A stretch of 64,000 nt of DNA, taken from assembly GCF_014764505.1 (NCBI RefSeq), contig NZ_JACXWX010000003.1, positions 62,001 through 126,000 on the forward strand, written 5' to 3'. The notes beneath the pieces were generated by a model that was given only the letters and a program-made list of their open reading frames with translations, made no database searches and was not told the DNA's origin. This DNA is from Phormidium tenue FACHB-886. GTDB lineage: Bacteria > Cyanobacteriota > Cyanobacteriia > Elainellales > Elainellaceae. The translations under genes and the position numbers were made by a program. Shown one piece after another: positions 17,189-25,136 of this stretch. Each line of letters opens with the position of its first letter. The first letter of the stretch is position 1.

Positions 17189-18388
17189 ATGAAGCCTGAC
17201 TGGATTACCCCCGCCGATCGCCTCTCTGCTCTGCCCCCTTATGTATTTGCTCGTCTGGATGAGCTGAAGGCGCGAGCGCGGGAGCAAGGGCTAGATTTGA
17301 TTGATCTCGGCATGGGCAACCCAGACGGGGCAACGCCGCAGCCTGTGGTAGAAGCGGCGATCGCTGCCCTGCAGGATTCTGCAAACCATGGCTATCCGCC
17401 CTTTGAAGGCACTGCCAATTTCCGCAAAGCCATCACCGACTGGTACTACCGGCGTTACAATGTGCGGCTTGACCCAGATGGAGAAGCGCTGCCGCTGCTG
17501 GGGTCGAAAGAGGGGCTAGCGCATTTGTCGATCGCTTATGTCAATCCGGGCGATCTGGTTCTGGTTCCCAGCCCGGCCTATCCCGCTCACTTCCGGGCCC
17601 CAGTGATTGCAGGCGGCAAAATTCACCCTATTGTTCTGAAGCCGGAACAAGATTGGCTGATCGATCTGAGTACAATTCCTGATGCGGTAGCTGAGCGAGC
17701 CAAAATCCTCTATTTCAACTATCCCAGCAACCCGACGGCAGCCGTTGCTCCGCGTGAATTTTTTGAGGATGTGGTTGCCTTTGCCCGCAAGTACGAGATC
17801 ATGCTGGTGCATGACCTTTGCTATGCAGAACTGGCGTTTGATGGCTACCAGCCCACCAGCCTTTTGGAGATTCCTGGCGCCAAGGAGATCGGCGTGGAGT
17901 TCCACACCCTTTCAAAAACCTACAACATGGCAGGCTGGCGCGTTGGCTTTGTGGTGGGCAATCGCCATATTATCCAGGGCTTACGGACGCTGAAAACCAA
18001 CCTGGATTATGGCATTTTTGCTGCCCTGCAAACGGCAGCCGAGACGGCATTGGGTCTGCCAGATGTCTATTTGCACGAGGTGCAAGCCCGCTACCGTACC
18101 CGCCGCGATTTTCTAATCCGAGGCTTGGGCGAACTGGGCTGGAGCATTCCCAAAACCAAAGCGACGATGTATCTCTGGGTGCCTTGCCCGCCGGGCAGCA
18201 GCTCTACGGATTTTGCGCTGTCTGTGCTGCAGCAAACGGGCGTGGTGGTAACGCCGGGGAATGCCTTTGGTGCAGGCGGCGAGGGCTACGTGCGGATTAG
18301 CCTCATCGCCGAGTGCGATCGTCTTCAGCAGGCGCTCGATCGGCTGAAACAGGCAGGCATCCGCTACGAGTCGGCGCTAGTGTCTTGA
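17189..18388 (+). CDS. PLP-dependent class I aminotransferase (aspartate/LL-diaminopimelate type)
   Basis: The 399-residue protein has fold-type I aminotransferase motifs: N181 in NYPSNPT, D209 and Y212 in VHDLCYAEL, the PLP lysine K243 in LSKTYNMAGWRVGF, and a C-terminal arginine in GEGYVRISL. The N-terminal text DLGMGNPDGATPQPV is the form seen in a cyanobacterial group annotated as aspartate aminotransferase or LL-diaminopimelate aminotransferase. It is not the longer DapL with a KLGIGDVTEPL motif, so a role in alanine or aspartate transamination is at least as likely as lysine synthesis. The gene ends inside an imperfect tandem repeat. Confidence 0.9.
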   Translation: MKPDWITPADRLSALPPYVFARLDELKARAREQGLDLIDLGMGNPDGATPQPVVEAAIAALQDSANHGYPPFEGTANFRKAITDWYYRRYNVRLDPDGEALPLLGSKEGLAHLSIAYVNPGDLVLVPSPAYPAHFRAPVIAGGKIHPIVLKPEQDWLIDLSTIPDAVAERAKILYFNYPSNPTAAVAPREFFEDVVAFARKYEIMLVHDLCYAELAFDGYQPTSLLEIPGAKEIGVEFHTLSKTYNMAGWRVGFVVGNRHIIQGLRTLKTNLDYGIFAALQTAAETALGLPDVYLHEVQARYRTRRDFLIRGLGELGWSIPKTKATMYLWVPCPPGSSSTDFALSVLQQTGVVVTPGNAFGAGGEGYVRISLIAECDRLQQALDRLKQAGIRYESALVS

Positions 18389-18462
18389 GCTTATCTAGCG
18401 TCTTGCACTTACTGGCGTCTTGCACTTATTGGCGTCTTAGCTTACTAGCGTCTTGAAATTAC
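18375..18462. repeat. Imperfect 16-19 bp tandem repeats between convergent genes
   Basis: About five copies of a CTAGCGTCTTGCACTTACT-like unit run from the last codons of the aminotransferase gene into the stop codon of era. The first copy supplies the Leu-Val-Ser end and the stop of the aminotransferase. The region has no hairpin with a T-run, so it is not an obvious terminator. Confidence 0.85.
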
Positions 18463-19403
18463 TCTTCGACCCTGTAGCCCAGCTCTGCCAAGCGGGTGCG
18501 GGACTGCCGCCACTTTGGCTGCACTTTGACGAAGAGTTCAAGGTAAACCTTGCCCATCACCAGCTTTTGAATCTGCTGGCGGGCATCTGTGCCGATCGCC
18601 TTCAGCATCCGTCCCCCTTTGCCGATCAAAATGCCTTTCTGCGAGTCCCGCTCGACATGGATAGTGGCAAGGATGTGGGTGATGTCGGGGTCTTCTTCAA
18701 CGCGATCGATGGCGATTGCTACAGAATGCGGCACTTCTTCGTGGGTTTGCAGCAAAATTTGTTCGCGGATCAGTTCACCCATAATGAAGCGCTCTGGCTG
18801 GTCGGTGACGAGGTCGGGCGGGTAGTAGTACGGGCCGACCTCGAGCCGATCGATCAGCAGCGTTTGCAGCGTCTCCAAGCCCTCGCCTGTGAGGGCAGAA
18901 AATTTGGTGGTCGTCCAGCCTTGAGCATCGGCAAGCTGGAGGTAGGTTGGGTCGATCGTAGTTGCATCAGACTGCTGATCGGCTTTGTTGATGCCTAAAA
19001 TAATTGGGGCTTGCGTCCGCTGCAGCAGCTCCGTAATGAAGCGATCGCCACCGCCTGCTGCGGCTGTGCCATCCACCACAAACAGCAGCAGATCGACCGA
19101 GTCGATCGCAATGCGGGCATTTTTCACCAGCACTTCGCCGAGCTGATGATGCGGCTTGTGGATGCCTGGCGTATCTACAAAAATAATTTGCGCGGCGGGT
19201 GTCGTCAAAATGCCGCGGAGCCGATTGCGAGTCGTCTGGGCAACGGGTGAGGTAATGGCGATTTTCTGCCCCACCAGCTGATTCATCAGCGTTGATTTGC
19301 CCACATTGGGACGACCAATAATGCCCACAAAACCAGATTTGAAGTGAGGTGGGGCCACTGGGATAGGCGGCTGGTCGGTGTAATCAGCGTAATCAAGGGA
19401 CAT
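18459..19403 (-). CDS. era: GTPase Era
   Basis: Era is a membrane-associated GTPase that binds 16S rRNA and helps 30S maturation. The 314-residue protein shows G1 GRPNVGKS, G2/G3 (ITSPVAQTTRNRLRGI, FVDTPGIHKPHH) and G4 NKAD, then a C-terminal KH domain (HVERDSQKGILIGKGGRMLK, GKVYLELFVKVQPKWR). Its length is normal for the family. The ATG at 19403 gives a 25-residue N-terminal extension before the G domain, common in cyanobacteria. The next minus-strand gene upstream starts at 20603. Confidence 0.97.
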   Translation of the reverse strand: MSLDYADYTDQPPIPVAPPHFKSGFVGIIGRPNVGKSTLMNQLVGQKIAITSPVAQTTRNRLRGILTTPAAQIIFVDTPGIHKPHHQLGEVLVKNARIAIDSVDLLLFVVDGTAAAGGGDRFITELLQRTQAPIILGINKADQQSDATTIDPTYLQLADAQGWTTTKFSALTGEGLETLQTLLIDRLEVGPYYYPPDLVTDQPERFIMGELIREQILLQTHEEVPHSVAIAIDRVEEDPDITHILATIHVERDSQKGILIGKGGRMLKAIGTDARQQIQKLVMGKVYLELFVKVQPKWRQSRTRLAELGYRVEE

Positions 19404-19463
19404 GGGGTGAGGAGGGGAGTGAGGGAATGAGGCAGCGGAGATGCCACCGAGATAAGTACATGC

Positions 19464-20603
19464 TTACAGGATACCTAAGACATACTCGCCTTGATTGACT
19501 GCCGCATTGATAGACAGATCGTAGACAATGCCCGATCGCTCCGCACAAACCTCTGTCACAGCGGGTAGCTGTCCCTCTTTATTGAAGGTAAGAAGCTGGT
19601 AGAGCAACTGTCCGGCTTCTACCATTTTGCCGAGCGGCACCCGGTTTTGCACCATACCGCCAACAGGCGCGTAGTATTTGTGTAAATCGGTGACACAGAC
19701 TAGCTTCATAGCCGCGATCGAGGGCATTGCTGTTGGAGTGGCAGGAACGCGCAGAATCCCCTTCTGCAGCAGGTAGTTTTTCACTGCCTGGAAGCCGCGG
19801 TCGACGGCTTGCGGATCGATCTGCATAGCACTGCCCAGCTCCAGCGTCCAGGCTTCCAGGTCAAACTGGAGCTTGCGTCCAAGCTGGGTAAAGCAGTCTT
19901 CTAAAGCCAGCCAGGGCTTGAGGAAGGCTTCATCGAATGCGCCGCCTGCATATTCATTCAGCAAAATGCCGATCGGCAGCATAAACAGTTTGGCACTGGC
20001 TTGGCGATCGCGGAAGTAGTACAGATACGTTAGCCCCTGATCGCCGGACGTATGCAGATCGATCACATACTGAGCATCTAGGCAAAGCGACTGGAGCTGA
20101 GTGCGATAGTGTTCGCAGAAGGGAGCAAACCGAGCTGATCGGAGAGCTTGGCGCTGCTCTGCAAAGCTGGCTTGCATCTGCTGCCGAAAGGCTTGCTCGA
20201 TGGTGGACCGATCGGCTTCAAGATGCGTTTTGGCAAATGCCAGTAGCGCCTCGGCGGTGGGCTGGTATTCCCAAAAAATTCGATTCCAATTTTCCCCATC
20301 GTATGGGTTGAAGCGTCCGGGATTGAAGTGATGAGCGCGATGATTTGTGCCAATCGGGTTGCAGGCAGGCACCAGCCAAATCTGACCTGTTAGCTGGGTT
20401 GGCTCTAGCGTGGTCAGCCAGTCGATCAGCCGATGAATGACGGCGTTACCCGTAATTTCTGACCCGTGCAGGTTGGATTGGATATACACTTTGCGTCCTG
20501 GTTTGGCAGCCCGGTTTACCCCAAGAAACTTGTAGACCTGCAGCGAAAGGCGATCGCCAGAGGCTAGGTGTATCAATGGAAGCGTTTCAATTTCTGGAAT
20601 CAT
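19464..20603 (-). CDS. Succinylglutamate desuccinylase/aspartoacylase-family zinc hydrolase
   Basis: Starting at the ATG at 20603 (MIPEIETLPLIHLASG) the protein is 379 residues. It shows the zinc-binding pattern of the M14-like AstE/AspA family: H and E in SNLHGSEITGN, a downstream His in YVIDLHTSGDQG, and the substrate-binding NPIGTNHRAHHFNPGRFNP. The last 80 residues form the barrel-like domain typical of this group (GIVYDLSINAAVNQGEYVLG). The frame is open to 20819, but that stretch covers decayed sequence on the other strand and has no family similarity. The enzyme should be a cytoplasmic deacylase; the substrate is unknown. Confidence 0.87.
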   Translation of the reverse strand: MIPEIETLPLIHLASGDRLSLQVYKFLGVNRAAKPGRKVYIQSNLHGSEITGNAVIHRLIDWLTTLEPTQLTGQIWLVPACNPIGTNHRAHHFNPGRFNPYDGENWNRIFWEYQPTAEALLAFAKTHLEADRSTIEQAFRQQMQASFAEQRQALRSARFAPFCEHYRTQLQSLCLDAQYVIDLHTSGDQGLTYLYYFRDRQASAKLFMLPIGILLNEYAGGAFDEAFLKPWLALEDCFTQLGRKLQFDLEAWTLELGSAMQIDPQAVDRGFQAVKNYLLQKGILRVPATPTAMPSIAAMKLVCVTDLHKYYAPVGGMVQNRVPLGKMVEAGQLLYQLLTFNKEGQLPAVTEVCAERSGIVYDLSINAAVNQGEYVLGIL

Positions 20604-20821
20604 AAAAACCTGCACCAAGAAAAATCTCAAACGGGTAAAGCCGCTGATTGCACAAGACTCATCCGTTAAAAATAGTTGATTCTGGGAGATATTTGATCCT
20701 GACTTTTTGCGGCTGCTCTTATGCTTAGGATTGGCGAACTGCCGCTCCGCAGCAACATTCCTCGCCCGGAGGTAGAAGCGGTGACGCATCCGGCGATCGG
20801 ACTGGTGGGGCAGTTGCACCG

Positions 20822-21073
20822 AGGCACGTGGAAGCGGTGATTCCGATGGTAATTCTCGATTCGCTCTATCGATCGCTTGCCCTGCCGCTGCTGGATTTCA
20901 TCCAGAAATACGAAGCGTAATATCCTTGCGTGTTCTCTACGGTAATTATTACAGGATCTGTGACGCGCAACTGGTGGGGAGCCTTTCTACACAACCAAAC
21001 GTCATTGTTTTTGCGATTGGGATTGCGATCGAAGCGGAGCCACGTTATGACCACGGTGTATGACCACGGTGAG
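20822..21073 (+). pseudogene. Decayed C-terminal fragment of an amino-acid permease
   Basis: Read in one plus-strand frame (codon 20837 = GTG), the text gives HVEAVIPMVILDSLYRSLAL followed by PLLDFIQKYEA, an in-frame TAA, then STVIITGSVTRNWWGAFLHN and QTSLFLRLGLRSKRSH. This is the end of the cytoplasmic domain of cyanobacterial APC-family permeases, where I recall a pattern like TVIIPEFVTRNWW, LHNQTSLFLR and VVTTVRYYL. There is no membrane part and no start, and a 13-bp tandem duplication (21046-21071) disrupts the last residues. The intact gene would have extended left into DNA now occupied by the upstream end of the aspartoacylase-like gene. Confidence 0.75.
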
Positions 21074-21092
21074 ATATTATCTGTAACCCGGA

Positions 21093-21740
21093 TTATCTGT
21101 AGCTCAGCCGTTCTTTTTCCAGTGTGGCAGCTGCAAGCCAATCTTGTAGATTTGGCAGCGTCCACAGAATATCAACGTAAGCAGAGGCGATCGGATCTAA
21201 TGGCACGTTGTAGGTCACAAAGCGGGACACTACAGGCGCAAACATCGCATCGGCGATTGTGAAGTGTCCAAACAGGAAATCGCCACCCGTCCCGTACGTT
21301 TGCCGACAGCTACGCCAAAGTTCGCAGATACGATCGATATCTGCCTGTAGCTCTGGTGAATCACCGTTCCAGGGATAGCGAGCGCGACAATCCATCGGGC
21401 ATTGCTGCCGCAGGGGCAAGAAGCCACTGTGCATCTCGGCGCTCGCCGCCCGACAAATTGCCCGCACCTCAGGATCGGCAGGCAGCAGCCGACTGTCGGG
21501 AAACAGCTCAGCAATATACTCACAGATAGCGATCGACTCCCAGATCACCAGATCGCCATGCACTAGCACCGGCACCTTACCCGTCGGCGAGTACCGGAGA
21601 ATTTGCGATCGGGTGTCTGGTGTATCCAGCGGAATCCGAATTTCGGCAAACGGTGTGCCCGTCTGCTTCAGCGCTAGCCAAGGACGCAGCGACCAAGAGG
21701 AGTAGTTTTTATTGCCGATCACGAGAGAGAGAGGAAGCAT
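21093..21740 (-). CDS. Glutathione S-transferase family protein
   Basis: The start is placed at the ATG at 21740 (MLPLSLVIGNKNYSSWSLRP), giving 215 residues and a thioredoxin-like domain from the first residues. The SWSLRP segment, the cis-proline motif TGKVPVL and WESIAICEYIAE identify the GST N-terminal domain. An all-helical C-terminal domain follows (FTIADAMFAPVVSRF). The catalytic position looks like the Ser of SSWS rather than a Cys. The substrate is unknown; detoxification or redox work in the cytoplasm is the family's usual role. The frame is open to 21806 without family similarity. Confidence 0.9.
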   Translation of the reverse strand: MLPLSLVIGNKNYSSWSLRPWLALKQTGTPFAEIRIPLDTPDTRSQILRYSPTGKVPVLVHGDLVIWESIAICEYIAELFPDSRLLPADPEVRAICRAASAEMHSGFLPLRQQCPMDCRARYPWNGDSPELQADIDRICELWRSCRQTYGTGGDFLFGHFTIADAMFAPVVSRFVTYNVPLDPIASAYVDILWTLPNLQDWLAAATLEKERLSYR

Positions 21741-21862
21741 AAAAGAAGACGTATAGCTGTAGCCAAATAGCTTAGGGCATTTTTGGAGGTACGCAAAGTA
21801 CGCCATCGCTATTGCGCCATTACTATCGCCATCCCTATAAAGTACGCCATCACTATGAGGGT

Positions 21863-22582
21863 CTACGCTCGCCCACCTCCGCCCAAATAGAGCGCTCCTA
21901 CTTTGGGGTCATCCAACAGGTCTGCACCCCGCCCTTCGACGCGATCGCGCCCTGCCTCCAGCACATAGCCGCGATCTGCCAGCGCTAATGCTTTGCGGGC
22001 GTTCTGCTCAACCAAAATGATCGACGTACCGGTGCGGTTAATTTGCTGAATCAGCTCAAATACGCTGTTGACCAACTGCGGCGACAATGCAGCAGAAGGC
22101 TCATCCAGAATCAGCAGTTTGGGCTGTAGCATCAGCGCTCGTCCCATCGCCAATTGCTGCCGTTCGCCGCCCGATAGCGTACCTGCTTTTTGCTTGCGCC
22201 GCTCCACCAAACGCGGAAACAAAGCAAATACCTGGTCTTTCAACTCTTTCAGCGAACCACTGCGGGTAAACGCCCCCATTTCCAGATTCTCTTCAATGGT
22301 TAGCGCTGGAAACACGTTGGCGATCTGCGGCACGTAGCACATGCCCCGCAGCACAATTTGATTGGGCTTTAGCCCGGTAATGTTTTCATCTTGAAACACA
22401 ATCTTGCCCCGGTGCGGCGCTAGCAGCCCAAAGATCGTTTTTGCCAGGGTAGATTTCCCGGCTCCGTTGGGACCGATCACCACAACCAGTTCGCCAGACT
22501 CAATCCGAAAATTGACTCCCTGGAGGATATCCAGATCTTTAACGTAGCCAGCGTAGACGTCTTCGACTTGAAGGAGAGGCAT
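21863..22582 (-). CDS. natE: Branched-chain/neutral amino-acid ABC transporter ATPase (NatE/LivF type)
   Basis: The 239-residue ATPase has Walker A GPNGAGKST, the Q-loop in YVPQIANVFP, signature LSGGERQQLA and Walker B LLILDEPSAAL, with LVEQNARKALALADRGYVLE typical of the LivF group. The opening VEDVYAGYVKDLDILQGVNF is very close to cyanobacterial NatE, the second ATPase of the N-I neutral amino-acid permease. The other nat genes are not in this window; in cyanobacteria they are often scattered. LivF of another branched-chain system is the alternative. The ferredoxin gene lies just upstream on the same strand, separated by a 14-bp perfect hairpin. Confidence 0.88.
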   Translation of the reverse strand: MPLLQVEDVYAGYVKDLDILQGVNFRIESGELVVVIGPNGAGKSTLAKTIFGLLAPHRGKIVFQDENITGLKPNQIVLRGMCYVPQIANVFPALTIEENLEMGAFTRSGSLKELKDQVFALFPRLVERRKQKAGTLSGGERQQLAMGRALMLQPKLLILDEPSAALSPQLVNSVFELIQQINRTGTSIILVEQNARKALALADRGYVLEAGRDRVEGRGADLLDDPKVGALYLGGGGRA

Positions 22583-22597
22583 ACAAATACTTATGGA

Positions 22598-22630
22598 TTA
22601 ATGAGGCTGCACCTGCTGCAGCCTCATTAA
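22598..22630 (-). terminator. Perfect 14-bp hairpin between ferredoxin and natE-like genes
   Basis: Arms at 22598-22611 and 22617-22630 (TTAATGAGGCTGCA and its exact complement) enclose a 5-base loop, 7 bases past the ferredoxin stop codon. No clear T-run follows on the minus strand, so it may act as an mRNA 3'-end stabiliser or processing site instead of a true terminator. Confidence 0.55.
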
Positions 22631-22636
22631 ATACTA

Positions 22637-22861
22637 TTACGGTGTGTTCTGCAGGTCTGGTCGTTCTTCAGGGACGATCGCCCCTTCCACAGGGCAAACC
22701 TGAAGACAAATTCCACAGTCGATGCAGGTAGAAAAATCGATCCAATACCAGTCTGTACCTTTGGTATTTTTGCCAGGGCCTTCGTGAATGCAGGCAACGG
22801 GGCAGGCATCTACGCAATCAGCAATGCCCTCACAGGTGTTTGTAACGATCGTATGCGGCAT
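22637..22861 (-). CDS. Small bacterial-type di-cluster ferredoxin
   Basis: From the ATG at 22861 (MPHTIVTNTCEGIADC) the protein is 74 residues with eight cluster cysteines. The C-terminal set CIDCGICLQVCP is a standard CX2CX2CX3CP [4Fe-4S] site. The N-terminal set CEGIADCVDACPVACI has CX5CX3CX3C spacing, similar to the first site of 7Fe/8Fe ferredoxins but without the CX2C start. It should be a soluble low-potential electron carrier. It is a well-conserved small cyanobacterial protein as I recall (GTDWYWIDFSTCIDCG). The frame is open to 22936 but the extra 25 residues are not family-like. Confidence 0.93.
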   Translation of the reverse strand: MPHTIVTNTCEGIADCVDACPVACIHEGPGKNTKGTDWYWIDFSTCIDCGICLQVCPVEGAIVPEERPDLQNTP

Positions 22862-23130
22862 AGTGTTCTCGTTCTCTTTAGAAAGTCGCTCCGTTTCTAA
22901 GGGTATCAGGAAGGATGGGTAGGAGTGTTTTAACACCCCACTGAATGAAATATCGCCTCAAGAGATCAATAAACCTAAACACAGCAACGAAAGACTCAAA
23001 AGCAGCGTTTGCAAGCCTAATGGAGTAAGTGGAGCAATAGGCTGACCACTGCTTATTCACTACATCCGCTGCTAACAGATTTCTCAGCATTTTTTGAAAT
23101 AGCTGGCTCACGCCTGTGCCTGAGCGCCGC

Positions 23131-24429
23131 TCATTCGATCGTCTGGCTCCGTCTCTGCTGGGGCATTAGCTTCGCCAGAACCGAGTAGAGCACCGCAGCC
23201 GCAATAATGCCGTTGATCGGTTTAATGCCCGGCGAGTAGTAGGCGATCGCCGAAGCAATTGCGTAAGCAATAATGCCAGCCCAGTTAAATGCGGGTTGAG
23301 GCTCGTCCAACGAGGGGAACTGTCCGCGTCGATGCAGCCAAAAATCTGCCATCACCACACCTCCGATCGGCGGGATAAACGTTCCCAGCAGAATTAAGAA
23401 ATTAATGAACTGCTCGCTGCCGTAGATGCCGCCCCAAGTTAGCGCCAAGGCGATCGTTGCTCCCAATAGCACAAAGAATGTCCGCTTCTGGGTGCGGAAC
23501 ATGTGGCAAAAGGCGATCGAAAATGCGTAGATGGTGTTGTCCTGCGTACTCCACATATTAAGGAACAGCAGGATAAAACCAGGAATGAGCAATCCTTGCT
23601 TTGCCATCACCGAAACCATATCAAAATCCTGATACACCAGCGCACAGAAAGCGCCACCAAAGACCACAAAGCCATTGGCAATGAAAAAAGCCGCTAGGGT
23701 AGCGAGCGTTGCAGTGCGGGGAGAGTTGGCAAATCGGCTCCAGTTAGTGGCTTGAGTGCCGCCCGAAATAAACGTGCCAACAATGATCGTCAAGGCTGCA
23801 CCAATGGGCATTGAGGTAGTGGGCTGAATTGCCTGCGCGCCAGCCAATCCACCCACCTGATCTACAGAAATGGATAGGCTCCAGAGCATCAAAATAATGA
23901 TGGCAGGAACCGCAATGCGACTGTACCAATCCATTGCCCGGTAGCCGATATAGGCCGTGATGCAGAAAAAGTAAGTAAAAAACAAAATGATTAGCCAGTT
24001 CCAAGATTCTGGAATGCCTGCCAATTTATTCAACAAATCAGCAATCAATCCCGATCCCCACGCATACCAGCCAATCTGCGTGAATCCTAGAAGAAAATCT
24101 ACCCAGCGTGACCCAACGCTGCCAAAGCTAAAGCGAGCCATTAGCACCGTAGACAATCCAGTTTTGGAAGCGATATAGCCCAGAGCAGCGGCATAGCCTC
24201 CCAAAATTAAATTGCCAATCACCAGCAGCACAACCAAATCCGGGAAAAAGCGGAATGACGGACCCACTAATCCACCTGCAAAAAACGTCCCTGAATAGAG
24301 CGTGAAGCCAAGCAGCATAAACGCCATCGACAGCAGCGATCGTCGAGCTTCTAGGGGTACAACGGTGAGCGGATAGTCTTCGTTAGCTTGCGACTGAACA
24401 GCCGCTTGAGATTCACTAATGCTACTCAT
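23131..24429 (-). CDS. codB: Cytosine permease-like NCS1 transporter (CodB family)
   Basis: The start is the ATG at 24429 (MSSISESQAAVQSQ), giving 432 residues. Eleven or twelve membrane helices are apparent. Family motifs include VPLEARRSLLSMAFMLLGFT, RFSFGSVGSRWVDFLLGFTQ, SGGTQATNWSRFA and NMWSTQDNTIYAFS, which match CodB nucleobase permeases. It would import cytosine or a related base with H+ or Na+. No cytosine deaminase gene lies nearby, so the substrate is inferred. GAGGC lies about 12 bases before the ATG. The frame is open to 24606 without a hydrophobic or family-like extension. Confidence 0.92.
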   Translation of the reverse strand: MSSISESQAAVQSQANEDYPLTVVPLEARRSLLSMAFMLLGFTLYSGTFFAGGLVGPSFRFFPDLVVLLVIGNLILGGYAAALGYIASKTGLSTVLMARFSFGSVGSRWVDFLLGFTQIGWYAWGSGLIADLLNKLAGIPESWNWLIILFFTYFFCITAYIGYRAMDWYSRIAVPAIIILMLWSLSISVDQVGGLAGAQAIQPTTSMPIGAALTIIVGTFISGGTQATNWSRFANSPRTATLATLAAFFIANGFVVFGGAFCALVYQDFDMVSVMAKQGLLIPGFILLFLNMWSTQDNTIYAFSIAFCHMFRTQKRTFFVLLGATIALALTWGGIYGSEQFINFLILLGTFIPPIGGVVMADFWLHRRGQFPSLDEPQPAFNWAGIIAYAIASAIAYYSPGIKPINGIIAAAVLYSVLAKLMPQQRRSQTIE

Positions 24430-24589
24430 TTCAGGTATCTGCCTCCCCAACCCAGTTTGTAGTGTTAATGAGGCATATTCTGCGGGGTGGGCAACGCAAC
24501 AAACGGTATAGTAAGGCACGATCTGCTTGGCAATCTGCGACAGATCGCTGCACCATGGGCAGACCGCCCAATCAGCCGCACTGCACGGT

Positions 24590-24762
24590 TGACTGAGCGA
24601 TCGCAATCTTGTACCTCATCTTCCTTGAATACCGTTTTTTGGGGCGGTACGGCACACCGAAAACTTAGTCACGCTGCCCGTTGCTGTTAGCAGCAGCAGA
24701 CGCGCAGCTAACCGCCACCCTGGGACTAGCAGCCTGGAGGCTGAGGGGAATTTTAGCTCTTT
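24590..24762 (+). ncRNA. Possible structured RNA ending at the 24.8-kb terminator
   Basis: No gene precedes the strong plus-strand terminator at 24763-24804. The stretch upstream can form short helices: TACCG/CGGTA around 24630-24650, GTTAGC/GCTAAC around 24685-24710 and CAGCC/GGCTG around 24730-24743. This could be a small RNA divergent from codB, or the remains of a lost gene's 3' end. The 5' end is a guess; no promoter was identified with confidence. Confidence 0.25.
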
Positions 24763-24804
24763 TAGCCACCCTGCGTCATGCTGTTGCAGGGTGGCTAGTT
24801 TTTT
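24763..24804 (+). terminator. Strong rho-independent terminator without an upstream gene
   Basis: A perfect 12-bp stem (TAGCCACCCTGC at 24763-24774, complement at 24786-24797) with an 11-base loop is followed directly by GTTTTTT on the plus strand. There is no plus-strand coding sequence upstream within the 330 bases back to the codB start. Confidence 0.75.
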
Positions 24805-24866
24805 GGCTTTCCTTCAACAGTCCAAAAACCAAGAGAAATATCATGACTTAGATAGATCTCGATGGG

Positions 24867-25131
24867 ATGCGCGATCGTTCATCCTCTAGTTCACGTTTGG
24901 ATGCGCTCCTGTCTGCGTTAACTCATTCCCCGCAAACAGGACGATCGCGAACCCGCCTAATCGCGATCGGCACTCCCGAAGATGTCTTGCAGCAAATTCA
25001 TCGGCTGCATCGTTGCGGGCTAGAAGTGCCCCAATAGAGCCCATCCCAGCTCATCCCCAGCACTGATCAAGTGGTGCGGGTGTACATCCAGAATAGCCAG
25101 CGTTACTTCATTGTTTTGAGCCTGAGGTTAT
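24867..25131 (+). pseudogene. Small cyanobacterial ORF interrupted by TAG at a likely Trp codon
   Basis: From ATG at 24867 the frame gives MRDRSSSSSRLDALLSALTH, then TGRSRTRLIAIGTPEDVLQQ and IHRLHRCGLEVPQ, a TAG at 25035-25037, then SPSQLIPSTDQVVRVYIQ in the same frame. Many short cyanobacterial proteins have an IHxLHxxGFAEVxxWSPxxPTPxPGEVMSI-like segment (from memory). The TAG stands where that W is expected (TGG to TAG). The frame then runs into the GC-rich inverted repeat at 25137, which seems to have cut off the end. It has nothing recognisable as a catalytic domain. Confidence 0.55.
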
Positions 25132-25136
25132 TAGAT

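Noticed and set aside
18388-18458. Terminator between aminotransferase and era
   Set aside because: The region is a tandem, not inverted, repeat and has no T-run.
20604-20819. N-terminal extension of the aspartoacylase-like protein to 451 residues
   Set aside because: The extra 72 residues lack family similarity and lie over decayed DNA; the ATG at 20603 fits the family.
24487-24690. 67-codon plus-strand ORF antisense to the codB leader
   Set aside because: No ribosome site and no family-like text; it overlaps the codB 5' end.
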